Shown: positions 34,230-41,732 of the stretch, in pieces
How the letters are laid out: each line of letters starts with the position of its first letter
How positions within the stretch are numbered: position 1 is the first letter of the stretch
Origin: an uncultured Planctomycetia bacterium
GTDB lineage: Bacteria; Planctomycetota; Phycisphaerae; FEN-1346; JAACEH01
Length of the DNA stretch: 47,375 bases
Assembly: GCA_903929765.1 (NCBI GenBank)
Contig: CAIYVX010000040.1
Location: 1-47,375 of the forward strand
Direction of reading: 5' to 3'
Translations under genes and position numbers: made by a program
The notes under the pieces: generated by a model
Databases searched by the model: none
What the model was told of the DNA's origin: nothing
What the model saw: only the letters and a program-made list of their open reading frames with translations

Positions 34230-35635
34230 TGATGAAGACTTTCAAGGCGGCCTCGATGCGCGAAGCCCTGGGCCAGGTCAAACGGAACCTGGGGGCGGGG
34301 GCGGTGATTCTGGGAACGCGAGCCTATCGCACCGGAGGCTTCCTGGGACTGGGCCAGCGGGACGTGGTCGAGATCACGGCCAGCGCCGATGGCGCGGCCG
34401 TGGAGCGAGCGCCGAAGCTGGGTGGATCATCAAGAACGGTGGGTGGCATGGCTGCCGATGTTGGCAGCCATGAACGCAAACCTTCCCCCGGCCTGACTTC
34501 TCCCCAGAGAGAGGGGAAGGCCGTCGATCATCGCGTCCGCCAGACCTACGGCCAACTCGTCGCCGAGGCCAAAGACAAAGCCGTGCACGTCAGCGCCGGC
34601 GAACTTCGCAGCGAGATGAGCGGCCTGAAGGAAATGGTCAACACGCTGATTCAGGAGACGCGGGCCCATCGCCAGCCGGAGGTGCCGGCGGAACTCTTCG
34701 ATACCTATGTGCGGCTCCTGGGCAACGAAGTCGCGGACGAGTTGGCCAAAGATCTGGTGAAGCGCATTCGCGAGCAACTCCCCGAAAGTGAGTGGGGCCA
34801 GGAGCACCGGGTCCGCGAAACGTTGGTCCGCTACGTCGCCTCGCGGATCGAAGTGGCCGGGCCGATTGAACTGGGCGAAGGCCAGACGCCGCGCATCATC
34901 GCCCTGATCGGGCCGACCGGCGTGGGCAAGACCACCACCGTCGCCAAGCTCGCCGCCCAGTTCAAGTTGAAGCAGGGCAAGTCGGTCGGCCTGATCACCA
35001 TCGACACCTATCGAATCGGGGCGGTCGACCAACTGCGGACCTACGCCGAGATCATCAGCGTGCCGCTCAAGGTCGTCCTGACGCCGAAGGAGTTGCGCCG
35101 GGCCGTGGACGAGTTCGCCGACAAGGACGTGGTCCTGATCGACACCGCCGGCCGCAACCAGGGCGACACGATGCGAATGAACGAGTTGCGGCAGTTCCTC
35201 GAAGCCGTGCGACCCGACGAAACGCACCTGGTCATCTCGACCACCGCCGGGCAGAAAAACGCCACCGCCGTGATCGAAAAGTTCAGCGAGTTCCAGGTCG
35301 ACCGGGTGATTCTGACCAAGATGGACGAAGCCGTCAGCTTCGGCATGGTGCTCGGCGTACTGGAACGGACGCGGCAGAAATTATCTTACGTCACCGCCGG
35401 CCAGGACGTGCCGGACGACATCGAGCCGGGACAGGCCCGGAAGCTGGCGGAGTTGATCGTTCCTGCTGTTGGAACAAAAGCAACGTCGGGTGGCCTGGCG
35501 GCCGATGTTGGCCGCCATGAATGTGTAAGGCCTAAAACGGTGGGTGGCATGGCTGCCGATGTTGGCAGCCATGAATCATCGACTCAAGACACCTCACCCG
35601 GCGGGACGCGGACGATGGAAGGGATAAAGAAATGA
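34226..35635 (+). CDS. flhF: Flagellar SRP-like GTPase FlhF carrying repeat-encoded inserts
   Basis: A 469-aa GTPase of the SRP family that sets where the flagellum is built. The N-terminal part is KTFKAASMREALGQVKRNLGAGAVILGTR. The NG domain has P-loop GPTGVGKT (229-236, Lys235), TIDTYRIGAVDQL, Walker B VLIDTAGRNQGD and TKMDEAVSFG. Three inserts are encoded by family I palindromes in frame: residues 72-83 (VGGMAADVGSHE), 421-432 (SGGLAADVGRHE) and 439-450 (identical to the first). The first lies in the linker before the N domain and is followed by a family II-like segment (KPSPGLTSPQREGK). The last two form a C-terminal tail. The enzyme core is untouched. Confidence 0.95.
   Translation: MMMKTFKAASMREALGQVKRNLGAGAVILGTRAYRTGGFLGLGQRDVVEITASADGAAVERAPKLGGSSRTVGGMAADVGSHERKPSPGLTSPQREGKAVDHRVRQTYGQLVAEAKDKAVHVSAGELRSEMSGLKEMVNTLIQETRAHRQPEVPAELFDTYVRLLGNEVADELAKDLVKRIREQLPESEWGQEHRVRETLVRYVASRIEVAGPIELGEGQTPRIIALIGPTGVGKTTTVAKLAAQFKLKQGKSVGLITIDTYRIGAVDQLRTYAEIISVPLKVVLTPKELRRAVDEFADKDVVLIDTAGRNQGDTMRMNELRQFLEAVRPDETHLVISTTAGQKNATAVIEKFSEFQVDRVILTKMDEAVSFGMVLGVLERTRQKLSYVTAGQDVPDDIEPGQARKLAELIVPAVGTKATSGGLAADVGRHECVRPKTVGGMAADVGSHESSTQDTSPGGTRTMEGIKK
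34441..34522 (+). repeat. Family I palindrome plus family II-like segment inside flhF
   Basis: GGGTGGCATGGCTGCC (34441-34456) pairs with GGCAGCCATG (34463-34472); compared with the intergenic copies both arms changed (GGC to CTG-type) and stay complementary. It is followed by CTTCTCCCC-AGAGAGA-GGGGAAG (34496-34518), resembling family II. Both are in frame and free of stop codons. Confidence 0.8.
35488..35573 (+). repeat. Two family I palindromes in the 3' end of flhF
   Basis: Copy at 35488-35520 has TGGCGGCC/GGCCGCCA arms and the copy at 35542-35573 has CATGGCTGCC/GGCAGCCATG arms, both with the loop GATGTT type. The second is nearly identical to the copy at 34441. They encode the C-terminal tail of FlhF. 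Confidence 0.85.
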
Positions 35636-36504
35636 TTATGGGCGATCAGGCTGAAAAACTCCGGCGGCTGGTGCGCGAGGTGCGGCCCCACGCCCGCGTC
35701 GTGACCATCGCCAGCGGCAAGGGCGGCGTGGGCAAGACCAACATCGCCGTCAACCTGGCCATTGCTCTGGGCCGCGATCACGGCCGCCGCGTGACCCTGA
35801 TCGACGCCGACCTCGGCCTGGCCAACGTTGACCTGATGCTCGATCTTCAGCCGCGCTGGAACCTGAGCCACGTCCTGGCCGGGCAGCGGCGGCTGGAAGA
35901 TTCCATCGTCGCCGGTCCCGAGGGCGTGGAAATTGTGGCCGGGGCGAGCGGCCTGTCGCGTCTGGCGGACCTGGAGGACTGGGAGCGCCGCGGCCTGCTC
36001 GAACAGCTCGCTCGGCTGGAAGAGCGGACGGACTATTGCCTCATCGACACCAGCGCCGGCATAGGCGGAACGGTGGTCAGCCTCGCCGCCAGCGCCGACG
36101 ATTGCCTGATCGTCGTCACGCCGGAGCCGACCAGCATTGCCGACGCCTACGCCACGATCAAGGTGGTCAGCCGGGCCTCCGAACGGCCACGGCTCCATCT
36201 GCTGGTGAACATGGCCGGCAGCCGCCCGGAGGCCGGACGGGTCTACGAGCGGGTGGCCGGTGTGGCCCGCAAGTTCCTGGGGGTCGAACTGATTGACGCC
36301 GGCTACATCCTCTGCGACGGCCATGTGGCCCGGGCTGTGCGGCGCCGTCGGCCGTTTGTCACCGAGTTTCCCAATTCGCAGGCGGCCTGGTGCTTGCGGC
36401 AGGTCGCGGAAAAGTTAACCGACGGGGCGGCCCACGAGGAAACGACGGGGCGCGGACATGGATTCTTTCAGCGTGTGGCCGGACTGTTCGGCGTCACGGC
36501 ATGA
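35632..36504 (+). CDS. flhG: Flagellar number regulator FlhG (FleN/MinD-like ATPase)
   Basis: A 290-aa ParA/MinD-type ATPase that limits flagellar number and stimulates FlhF. GDQAEKLRRLV near the start is the DQAxxLR activator motif for FlhF GTPase. The deviant Walker A is KGGVGKTN, with LIDADLGLANVDLML and DYCLIDTSAGIGGTVVSL following. The C-terminal helix region probably binds the membrane. The start ATGA overlaps the flhF stop; ATG 35638 is a second option giving MGDQAEKLRR. FleN also restrains the sigma-54 master regulator in Pseudomonas, which would fit this cluster. Confidence 0.93.
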   Translation: MIMGDQAEKLRRLVREVRPHARVVTIASGKGGVGKTNIAVNLAIALGRDHGRRVTLIDADLGLANVDLMLDLQPRWNLSHVLAGQRRLEDSIVAGPEGVEIVAGASGLSRLADLEDWERRGLLEQLARLEERTDYCLIDTSAGIGGTVVSLAASADDCLIVVTPEPTSIADAYATIKVVSRASERPRLHLLVNMAGSRPEAGRVYERVAGVARKFLGVELIDAGYILCDGHVARAVRRRRPFVTEFPNSQAAWCLRQVAEKLTDGAAHEETTGRGHGFFQRVAGLFGVTA

Positions 36505-36507
36505 CAG

Positions 36508-36548
36508 AAAGTAAAAAGGTAAAAGTAAAAAGTAAAAAGTGAAAAGAA
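36508..36548 (+). repeat. AGTAAAA direct-repeat tract
   Basis: About five imperfect (A)GTAAAA(A) units follow the flhG stop codon and lead into family I copy at 36554. The arrangement A-rich tract then family I palindrome also occurs at 1071-1146. Confidence 0.65.
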
Positions 36549-36553
36549 AAGAC

Positions 36554-36584
36554 GGGTGGCATGGCGGCGGTGTTTGCCGCCATG
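36554..36584 (+). repeat. Palindromic repeat family I, copy after flhG
   Basis: GGGTGG, arms CATGGCGGC (36560-36568) and GCCGCCATG (36576-36584), loop GGTGTTT, identical in arms to the copies before fliI and flhA. Confidence 0.85.
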
Positions 36585-36652
36585 TTCAGGGGAGAAAATC
36601 CTGAAAAACCCTTGATGATAAATCGCAATCTGATTGAAGCAATACAGTAGAA

Positions 36653-37060
36653 ATGGAGCGGATTGTGGCGGCGGAGTCTGAAGTGCAGGGCCGTGCGAAA
36701 TCTGAGGCGGCTGGCCGGGCGATTGAGGATCGAAACATGCTCTGGAAAGTTTTTGGTTCGACGCTGGCGCTGTCGGCCTTCGCGGTGGCCTGTCTGGCCG
36801 GGCTGATCCAGGGGCACTCGTTTGCCTCTTGTATCAAGCACTCGCTGGTGGCCCTGGCGGCGGGAGGCGTGGCGGGGATAGCGCTGGCTTATGTGGTGCG
36901 GGCGGTCGTGACGGAGGATTTCCGTCGCAAAAATCCGGCGCCGGCGAAGGCCGGAGAGCATGCGACGGCAGCCGGGGTTGCGGAAAAGCGGAGCGGCACG
37001 GAGGTGGCGGCGAACCGTACGGCGGCTAAGGGGCCGCCGGCGGTGGGGTCGAGGAACTAA
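36653..37060 (+). CDS. Small membrane protein between flhG and fliA
   Basis: An unrecognised 135-aa protein with two likely membrane helices (MLWKVFGSTLALSAFAVACLAGLI and SLVALAAGGVAGIALAYVVRAVV), probably a hairpin with cytoplasmic ends, and a polar Ala/Lys/Arg tail. ATG 36653 has no clear ribosome site; ATG 36737 (107 aa, MLWKVFGS) has GAGG eight bases upstream and may be the real start. It is transcribed with fliA, 37 bases downstream, so a flagellar link is likely but unproven. Confidence 0.6.
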   Translation: MERIVAAESEVQGRAKSEAAGRAIEDRNMLWKVFGSTLALSAFAVACLAGLIQGHSFASCIKHSLVALAAGGVAGIALAYVVRAVVTEDFRRKNPAPAKAGEHATAAGVAEKRSGTEVAANRTAAKGPPAVGSRN

Positions 37061-37097
37061 GGTCAGGAGTCGCATTACTAGAGGGTGAGGTGAGGGC

Positions 37098-37913
37098 ATG
37101 GCACGAACGAAGCGGAAAGTCGACATGGCGGGGCAGCCGGTGCGTCTGGCGGAGGAGGAAATCCTGCCGCTCTGGAAGAACTACCGGGAGAAGCCGACGC
37201 TCGAGGCGCGGAACAAGTTGGCGGAGCATTATCTGTCCATCGTCAAGTTCACGGCCGAGCGGCTCTATACGCGCCTGCCGGACGAGGTCGACATCAACGA
37301 TCTGCACCAGGACGGCTTTCAGGGCCTGCTGGACGCGATCGAATCCTTCGACCTGAGCCGCGGCGTGAAGTTCGAGACCTACTGCGCCCTGCGCGTCAAG
37401 GGCGCCATCCTCGACAGCCTGCGGGCCAACGACTGGGTCCCGCGACTGGTCCGGGCCAGGGTCCACAAAATGAACGAGGCCCGGGCCACGCTCGAACTGA
37501 AATTGTCGCGCGCCCCGACCGACCGGGAGCTGGCCGACCATTTCGCCATGAGCCCGGAAGACTACGAACGGATGATCCGCGACGCCAACGCCACGGGCGT
37601 CGTCAGCCTCAACCGTAAGTGCTACGAAACTGACACGAACAAGGACGTCCGCGAAATCGACATCGTCGAGGACAAACGCGGCGACGACCCCGTCCGCACG
37701 GTCCAGCGGGGCGACCTGAAGAAGCTGCTGATCAAGGGCCTGTCCAAAAACGAGCGCCTCATCATCCTGCTCTATTATTATCAGGAAATGACCATGAAAG
37801 AAATCGGCGCCACCCTCGACCTGTCCGAATCCCGCGTCAGCCAGATGCACTCGGCCATTCTTTCGCGGCTCCGCCCGATGCTCGAAGGCCGCAAACACGA
37901 GTTCGCCACTTAA
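37098..37913 (+). CDS. fliA: Flagellar sigma factor FliA (sigma-28, WhiG type)
   Basis: A 271-aa sigma factor of the FliA/WhiG group. Region 2 is LAEHYLSIVKFTAERLYTRLPDEVDINDLHQDGFQGLLDAI and SFDLSRGVKFETYCALRVKGAILDSLR. Region 3 is APTDRELADHFAMSPEDY. Region 4 is LSKNERLIILLYYYQEMTMKEIGATLDLSESRVSQMHS. It should transcribe late genes such as flagellin and motor accessories. The anti-sigma factor FlgM is not in the window. The stop codon overlaps a possible sigma-28 promoter for the next gene. Confidence 0.95.
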   Translation: MARTKRKVDMAGQPVRLAEEEILPLWKNYREKPTLEARNKLAEHYLSIVKFTAERLYTRLPDEVDINDLHQDGFQGLLDAIESFDLSRGVKFETYCALRVKGAILDSLRANDWVPRLVRARVHKMNEARATLELKLSRAPTDRELADHFAMSPEDYERMIRDANATGVVSLNRKCYETDTNKDVREIDIVEDKRGDDPVRTVQRGDLKKLLIKGLSKNERLIILLYYYQEMTMKEIGATLDLSESRVSQMHSAILSRLRPMLEGRKHEFAT

Positions 37914-37937
37914 GTTTGTCCGGGCGAACGCCGATAG
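37911..37937 (+). promoter_or_regulatory. Possible sigma-28 promoter overlapping the fliA stop codon
   Basis: TAAG (37911-37914), 15 bases, then GCCGATAG (37930-37937) matches the sigma-28 pattern TAAA-N15-GCCGATAA with one change in each box. It points at the small gene at 38122; the 125-bp inverted-repeat element would then lie in the leader. Confidence 0.5.
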
Positions 37938-37954
37938 GCAGCGGCGGTGAGCTG

Positions 37955-38079
37955 GAGCAGTTAACGATTGAATAGTTACTTCCAGGGTGCCACACCTTGG
38001 CCCCCCGGCTGTTCGGGGGGCAAGGTGTGAGGAAGGCCGGCAAACTTTCGCACGGAATTCAACCAGTCGTTATCTGCTC
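37955..38079. mobile_element. 125-bp element with terminal inverted repeats, copy A
   Basis: The left end GAGCAGTTAACGATTG and the reversed right end GAGCAGATAACGACTG match at 14 of 16 positions. The interior carries the family IV hairpin (ACACCTTGGCCCCCC with GGGGGGCAAGGTGT). Exactly 125 bp long, like copies B (41732-41856) and C (41859-41983). It is too short to encode a protein, so it is MITE-like. Confidence 0.88.
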
Positions 38080-38121
38080 TTGAGCGTGAACAGCTTTAAA
38101 AGTGGGCGGGGAGATACCGCC

Positions 38122-38490
38122 ATGGCGGACATTGGCAGTTCAATTGCCGGGTCGTGCAACCAGTCGCTCCAGGCCAGCCGGGCCGTGGAGGCCGACCGCC
38201 AGCGCCTCCTCCAGACCGACGGCCAGCGGGTCCGCGATGCCCGCCAGCGCTTCATCGCCGCCCGCGAAGAAGTCGAGCAGGCCCAGACCCTGGGCGGGAC
38301 GCGGGTCGAGGCCGACAAGGAAGAATCCGACGGCGAAGACGCCCGCGACCAGTATGTGGCCCATGAGGAATACGACCAGCAGCGGGCGGAAACGCCCCCG
38401 CGCCGCGCGCCGCAGCAAAAAAATGAGGCCCAGGACCAGGATGAGGGCAGCGGAAGCGGCTCCGGCCATCTGGTCGACATCGAGGCTTGA
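38122..38490 (+). CDS. Small hydrophilic hypothetical protein, possible late flagellar gene
   Basis: A 122-aa protein with no recognised family. It starts MADIGSSIAGSCNQSLQASR, has a predicted helical middle (RQRLLQTDGQRVRDARQRFIAAREEVEQ) and ends in an acidic, Gln-rich low-complexity tail (EAQDQDEGSGSGSGH). No membrane helix or signal peptide. ATG 38122 follows GGGGAG by eight bases; an upstream extension would translate element A and is rejected. A sigma-28-like promoter upstream and its place between fliA and PilZ genes suggest a late flagellar role. The opposite strand contains a chance hydrophobic frame that should be ignored. Confidence 0.6.
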   Translation: MADIGSSIAGSCNQSLQASRAVEADRQRLLQTDGQRVRDARQRFIAAREEVEQAQTLGGTRVEADKEESDGEDARDQYVAHEEYDQQRAETPPRRAPQQKNEAQDQDEGSGSGSGHLVDIEA

Positions 38491-38519
38491 AAAGGGCAGC
38501 ATAAGGTTAACACAGCGAA

Positions 38520-38645
38520 AATATTATAATATTCCAGGCTAATTCTAACTTTGTAACCCGCGTTCCTGGCTAGTGTTAGGTGGAATTTGGGGGTTTTTTG
38601 CGTTTGGCCGGATTTGCTTGTTGCCGATTCCTGTGTTAAGATAAT
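38520..38645 (+). promoter_or_regulatory. AT palindrome and candidate sigma-70 promoter before PilZ gene 1
   Basis: TTGTTG (38618-38623), 16 bases, then GATAAT (38640-38645) is a fair promoter giving a leader of about 125 nt. A perfect 14-bp palindrome AATATTATAATATT lies about 90 bases upstream and could be a protein site. The rest of 38491-38779 shows nothing else. Confidence 0.4.
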
Positions 38646-38779
38646 GGGAGTAGGAATTAGTTTCACGCTCACGGCTGTTGTTGTCTGGAAAGTTGGCGCG
38701 TGGCCAGGAGGGCCTGTACCGTAAAGCCGTTGGGGGGCGGCGTGGCGGTTCCGCGTAGTGCGTTAACGGGAGTGGGCCT

Positions 38780-39136
38780 ATGAGCGATTCGTCGAAGTCA
38801 ATGGCCGGAAATTCTGAGAAGGAGCGGCGGCGCTTTCGGCGCTACGTCGTCCCCATGCACGTCGTGGCCGTGCGCCGCGAAGTCCAGTCCCCGGTCGAGA
38901 AGCCGCGCACCGTCGGCCTGCATGTCAAGGACATCAGCAAGGGCGGTCTCTGCGGCGTGCTGGGGGAACAGGTCAGTTGCGACGAAGAGTTGATGCTCTT
39001 CATTCCCCCGCAGGGTGGCCGGGGCGGTCGGGACGTCTGCGGCCGTGTCTTGCGCTGCGATCAGATCGAGACGCACTACCGCGTCGGCATCGCCTTTAGC
39101 GATCCTTTGGGCGAAGCCGGCAGTTGTCTCCACTGA
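38780..39136 (+). CDS. Single-domain PilZ protein 1
   Basis: A 118-aa protein made of one PilZ domain, a c-di-GMP receptor fold. The binding signature is present: RRRFRRYVVP (RxxxR) and DISKGGLCG (D/NxSxxG). The barrel ends GRVLRCDQIETHYRVGIAFSD. Such stand-alone domains act as adaptors that bind partners on c-di-GMP; next to a flagellar cluster, motor braking (YcgR-like) or flagellar gene control is likely but not shown. No YcgR-type N-terminal domain is present. Confidence 0.87.
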   Translation: MSDSSKSMAGNSEKERRRFRRYVVPMHVVAVRREVQSPVEKPRTVGLHVKDISKGGLCGVLGEQVSCDEELMLFIPPQGGRGGRDVCGRVLRCDQIETHYRVGIAFSDPLGEAGSCLH

Positions 39137-39380
39137 GGATACTTGGTGTTTTGTTAACTGGAGGATGGGTAGGAGGTCGATTTTTAACGAAAAAAGCCGG
39201 CGTCAGCCCGAAAAATTTGCTTCTTGATACAAAATAGTTCATACTGTGGTGATTAAATGGACTTCTTGTGGGCTGGCGTCCGATAAAGTGTCAGGTATCG
39301 CCGCAGTGCAGGGAGGCAGCGCGGAGCGAAAGACTTAGGAAAAGATGACCACCGAGGGGTGACGGGAGCAAGGCGCCGTC

Positions 39381-39809
39381 ATGAGCGTTGTGAACTCAAC
39401 AGAAGGGCAGCAACCAAGCCCGGATCGCCGGCAGTTCAGGCGCTTTCCGATGTTCCTCCAGGTCACGGCCCAGCGCGATGTTTTGGCGCAGGCCGCCGAT
39501 CAGGGGGGAGCGGAGAGACCGGAACGGACCGTGCATCTGCACGTTCAGGATTTCTCCCTGAGCGGGCTGCGCGGAGAATCTGCCGTGGCCTTGCGGCAGG
39601 GTGAGCCGGTCACGGTCTCGATGCCGCCTTATGGCACGCGGCCGGAAATCGGCGTGACCGGTCGCGTGACCCGTTGCCGGCGGCAGGAAGGCCGGTTCGA
39701 CGTGGGCATCGAATTCTGCCAGACCCGCGAGGCCCCCGAAAGTTCCCCGTGGCTGCGGATTCACGAAATCTTCTATTTCGCTGGTCAGACGACCAAAGAA
39801 ATTCAGTAA
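39381..39809 (+). CDS. Single-domain PilZ protein 2
   Basis: A 142-aa PilZ protein. The signature is DRRQFRRFP and DFSLSGLRGES; the barrel part is GVTGRVTRCRRQEGRFDVGIEFCQ. A short C-terminal helix (SPWLRIHEIFYFAGQTTKEI) is not in the first paralogue. The N-terminal loop between the two motifs is longer (AQAADQGGAERPERT). It is the second of a tandem pair, 244 bases after the first, so it is probably an independent transcript. A terminator follows immediately. Confidence 0.85.
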   Translation: MSVVNSTEGQQPSPDRRQFRRFPMFLQVTAQRDVLAQAADQGGAERPERTVHLHVQDFSLSGLRGESAVALRQGEPVTVSMPPYGTRPEIGVTGRVTRCRRQEGRFDVGIEFCQTREAPESSPWLRIHEIFYFAGQTTKEIQ

Positions 39810-39842
39810 CCCTCTTTTCAGTGCCATAACAATGACACCGAC

Positions 39843-39877
39843 GCCCCGGCTGAGAGGTCGGGGCTTTTTTATTTTTT
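39843..39877 (+). terminator. Rho-independent terminator after the PilZ pair
   Basis: GCCCCG (39843-39848) and CGGGGC (39859-39864) form a 6-bp GC stem, followed by TTTTTTATTTTTT. It ends the flagellar and PilZ region. Confidence 0.85.
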
Positions 39878-39932
39878 ACCAGTCGGCGGGAATGTGGCTC
39901 GAAACAGGCCAGAGAAAACAGGCCAGGAAAGT

Positions 39933-39961
39933 TTGACTCCGACAGTATATGGGGTTAGAAT
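39933..39961 (+). promoter_or_regulatory. Sigma-70 promoter for a probably leaderless transcript
   Basis: TTGACT (39933-39938), 17 bases, then TAGAAT (39956-39961). The ATG at 39969 is only seven bases after the -10 box, where transcription should begin, and there is no Shine-Dalgarno sequence. The mRNA is therefore probably leaderless. Confidence 0.6.
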
Positions 39962-39968
39962 AACTATT

Positions 39969-41732
39969 ATGGGATGGTCGTTCACTATATTTAATCTGCT
40001 GGCGGTCTTGACGGCCGTCCTGGCTTGGGGCGCCGGGACGGTTCAGGCCGGCACGCTCAGTATCACGGCGTTTACTTCGACGGCTTGGGTCTACCAGAAC
40101 ACCCCGAACCTCACCCAGTACCGCCATTGGCGGCCGCTGACGGTCAACGTCACGAGCAACACCTATGGCAACACCTCTTACACGCTGACCCTCTCGCAGA
40201 GCGGCCCCGGCGCCGTAACCGTCATGACCACGCCCAAGTACGGCTTTACCGGGCCGACGATGGTTCTGCCGCTCGTGGGCGGGCCGCGACAGAGCGATTT
40301 CGTCACCGGAACCGGATCATGCACGATCCAGGTCACCGTCTCGGGCAATGTCGGGGGCCAGGCCCAGGTCTCGGTGCCGTTTGCCGTGCGCCGACTCGGC
40401 GACATCAACGCCGACGGCCTGGTGACCGCCGCCGACCGCGACGCCCTGAACGCACGCCTCAACGGCTTGCCGACCGGCCTCGCCGACGACGCCTTCGACC
40501 TGATCGGCGAAGGCTCTGTCACTGCCGCCGACCGCGTGGTGCTCAACAAGATTCTCAACGGTCTGCTCAACGACCAGAGCGTCTACGCCCAGTGGAGCAA
40601 CGGCCTCTCGCCCAGCCCGAGTTACTTCCCGATCGGCGTCTGGCTCCAGTCGAGCTGGAATGCGGCCAGATACAAGGCGGCCGGCTTCAATCTCTACATC
40701 GGCTATTGGGGCGACCCGGCGGCCTCGGACCTCGCGACTCTCCGGTCGGCCGGGATGCAGTTGATCTGTGCCCAGGACGCGGCCTCTCTGAGCTTGTCCT
40801 CCTCCTACCCCGGCGTTATCGTCGGCTGGTTGCAGGTGGACGAGCCGGACAACGCCCAGTCAGACGGTCATGGCGGCTATGGCCCCCCCATCCTGCCGTC
40901 GGTCATCGTCGGCGATTACCAATCCTTCCGCGCCGCCGATCCCACCCGGCCCGTCTTCCTGGGCTGCGGCCGGGGCGTGGCCAACTTTTACTGGGTCGGT
41001 CGGGGCACGGGCTACGGTCCCCAGGACTACCCCTTCTGGACCACCTCCGCCAACCCCGTCGGCGGCTACTATGCCGGCAGCGATATCGCCTCATACGACA
41101 TTTATCCATTCAATAGCACTGACCAGTCCGCGAATAGTCCGTGGTATGTAGCCTTTGGCGTGGACAACCTGGTGGCCTGGACCAATTCTCGGACCCAGAC
41201 CGTCTGGAACGATCTCGAATGCACCAGCATCAACGGCTCGCTCGGTCCGACCGGCCCGACGCCGGCCCAGACCCGGGCCGAGATCTGGATGAGCCTGATC
41301 CACGGCTCCCATGGCCTGGTCCTCTTCTGTCACCAGTGGCACCCCTTTTGCGAGTACGAACTGCTCCAGGAACCGGCCATGCTGGCCATGGTCACGGCCT
41401 CCAACCAGCAGATTCAGCAACTCGCCCCGGTCCTGAATTGCCCCTCGGTGGCCGTTTCGCTCAGCCCGTTGTCGGTCCCGAGCGGCAGTTACCCGGTGGA
41501 TTATATGGTCAAGCAATACGCCGGTTCGACCTGGCTCTTTGCCGTCGAGATGCGTAACGGCTCGGCCGCACCGACCTTTACCGTGCCGGGACTGAAGCAG
41601 CCGGCCACAGCCGTGGTCCTGGGCGAGAGCCGCAGCCTGCCCGTCACCGCCAGCGGCGGCGTCTTCCAGTTCCAGGACAGTTTCGGCCCCTACGCCGTCC
41701 ACCTGTACCAGATCACGCCGAACTCGCCGTAG
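39969..41732 (+). CDS. Secreted protein with dockerin-like module and glycosidase-like barrel
   Basis: A 587-aa secreted protein. The signal peptide (IFNLLAVLTAVLAWGAGTVQAG) begins directly at ATG 39969. Residues about 25-140 are a Thr/Ser-rich beta domain. Residues 144-201 have two dockerin-type calcium loops (GDINADGLVTAADRDALN, then DLIGEGSVTAADRVVLN). Residues about 210-490 look like a TIM-barrel glycosidase-type domain (FPIGVWLQSSWNAARYKAAGF; GWLQVDEPDN with candidate catalytic Asp/Glu; WNDLECTSING). A beta-sandwich ends the protein. No GH family could be named. The internal place of the dockerin-like module is unusual. GTG 39894 was rejected because it buries the signal peptide. Confidence 0.75.
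   Translation: MGWSFTIFNLLAVLTAVLAWGAGTVQAGTLSITAFTSTAWVYQNTPNLTQYRHWRPLTVNVTSNTYGNTSYTLTLSQSGPGAVTVMTTPKYGFTGPTMVLPLVGGPRQSDFVTGTGSCTIQVTVSGNVGGQAQVSVPFAVRRLGDINADGLVTAADRDALNARLNGLPTGLADDAFDLIGEGSVTAADRVVLNKILNGLLNDQSVYAQWSNGLSPSPSYFPIGVWLQSSWNAARYKAAGFNLYIGYWGDPAASDLATLRSAGMQLICAQDAASLSLSSSYPGVIVGWLQVDEPDNAQSDGHGGYGPPILPSVIVGDYQSFRAADPTRPVFLGCGRGVANFYWVGRGTGYGPQDYPFWTTSANPVGGYYAGSDIASYDIYPFNSTDQSANSPWYVAFGVDNLVAWTNSRTQTVWNDLECTSINGSLGPTGPTPAQTRAEIWMSLIHGSHGLVLFCHQWHPFCEYELLQEPAMLAMVTASNQQIQQLAPVLNCPSVAVSLSPLSVPSGSYPVDYMVKQYAGSTWLFAVEMRNGSAAPTFTVPGLKQPATAVVLGESRSLPVTASGGVFQFQDSFGPYAVHLYQITPNSP

Noticed and set aside
38140-38502. - strand frame with hydrophobic segments opposite the 122-aa gene
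   Set aside because: The hydrophobicity comes from reading the acidic/Gln-rich tail backwards; no ribosome site and no promoter.
39280-39380. c-di-GMP (GEMM) riboswitch before PilZ gene 2
   Set aside because: A GCGAAAG run looked suggestive but the conserved GGCAAA and the GACGCAAAGCC core are absent.
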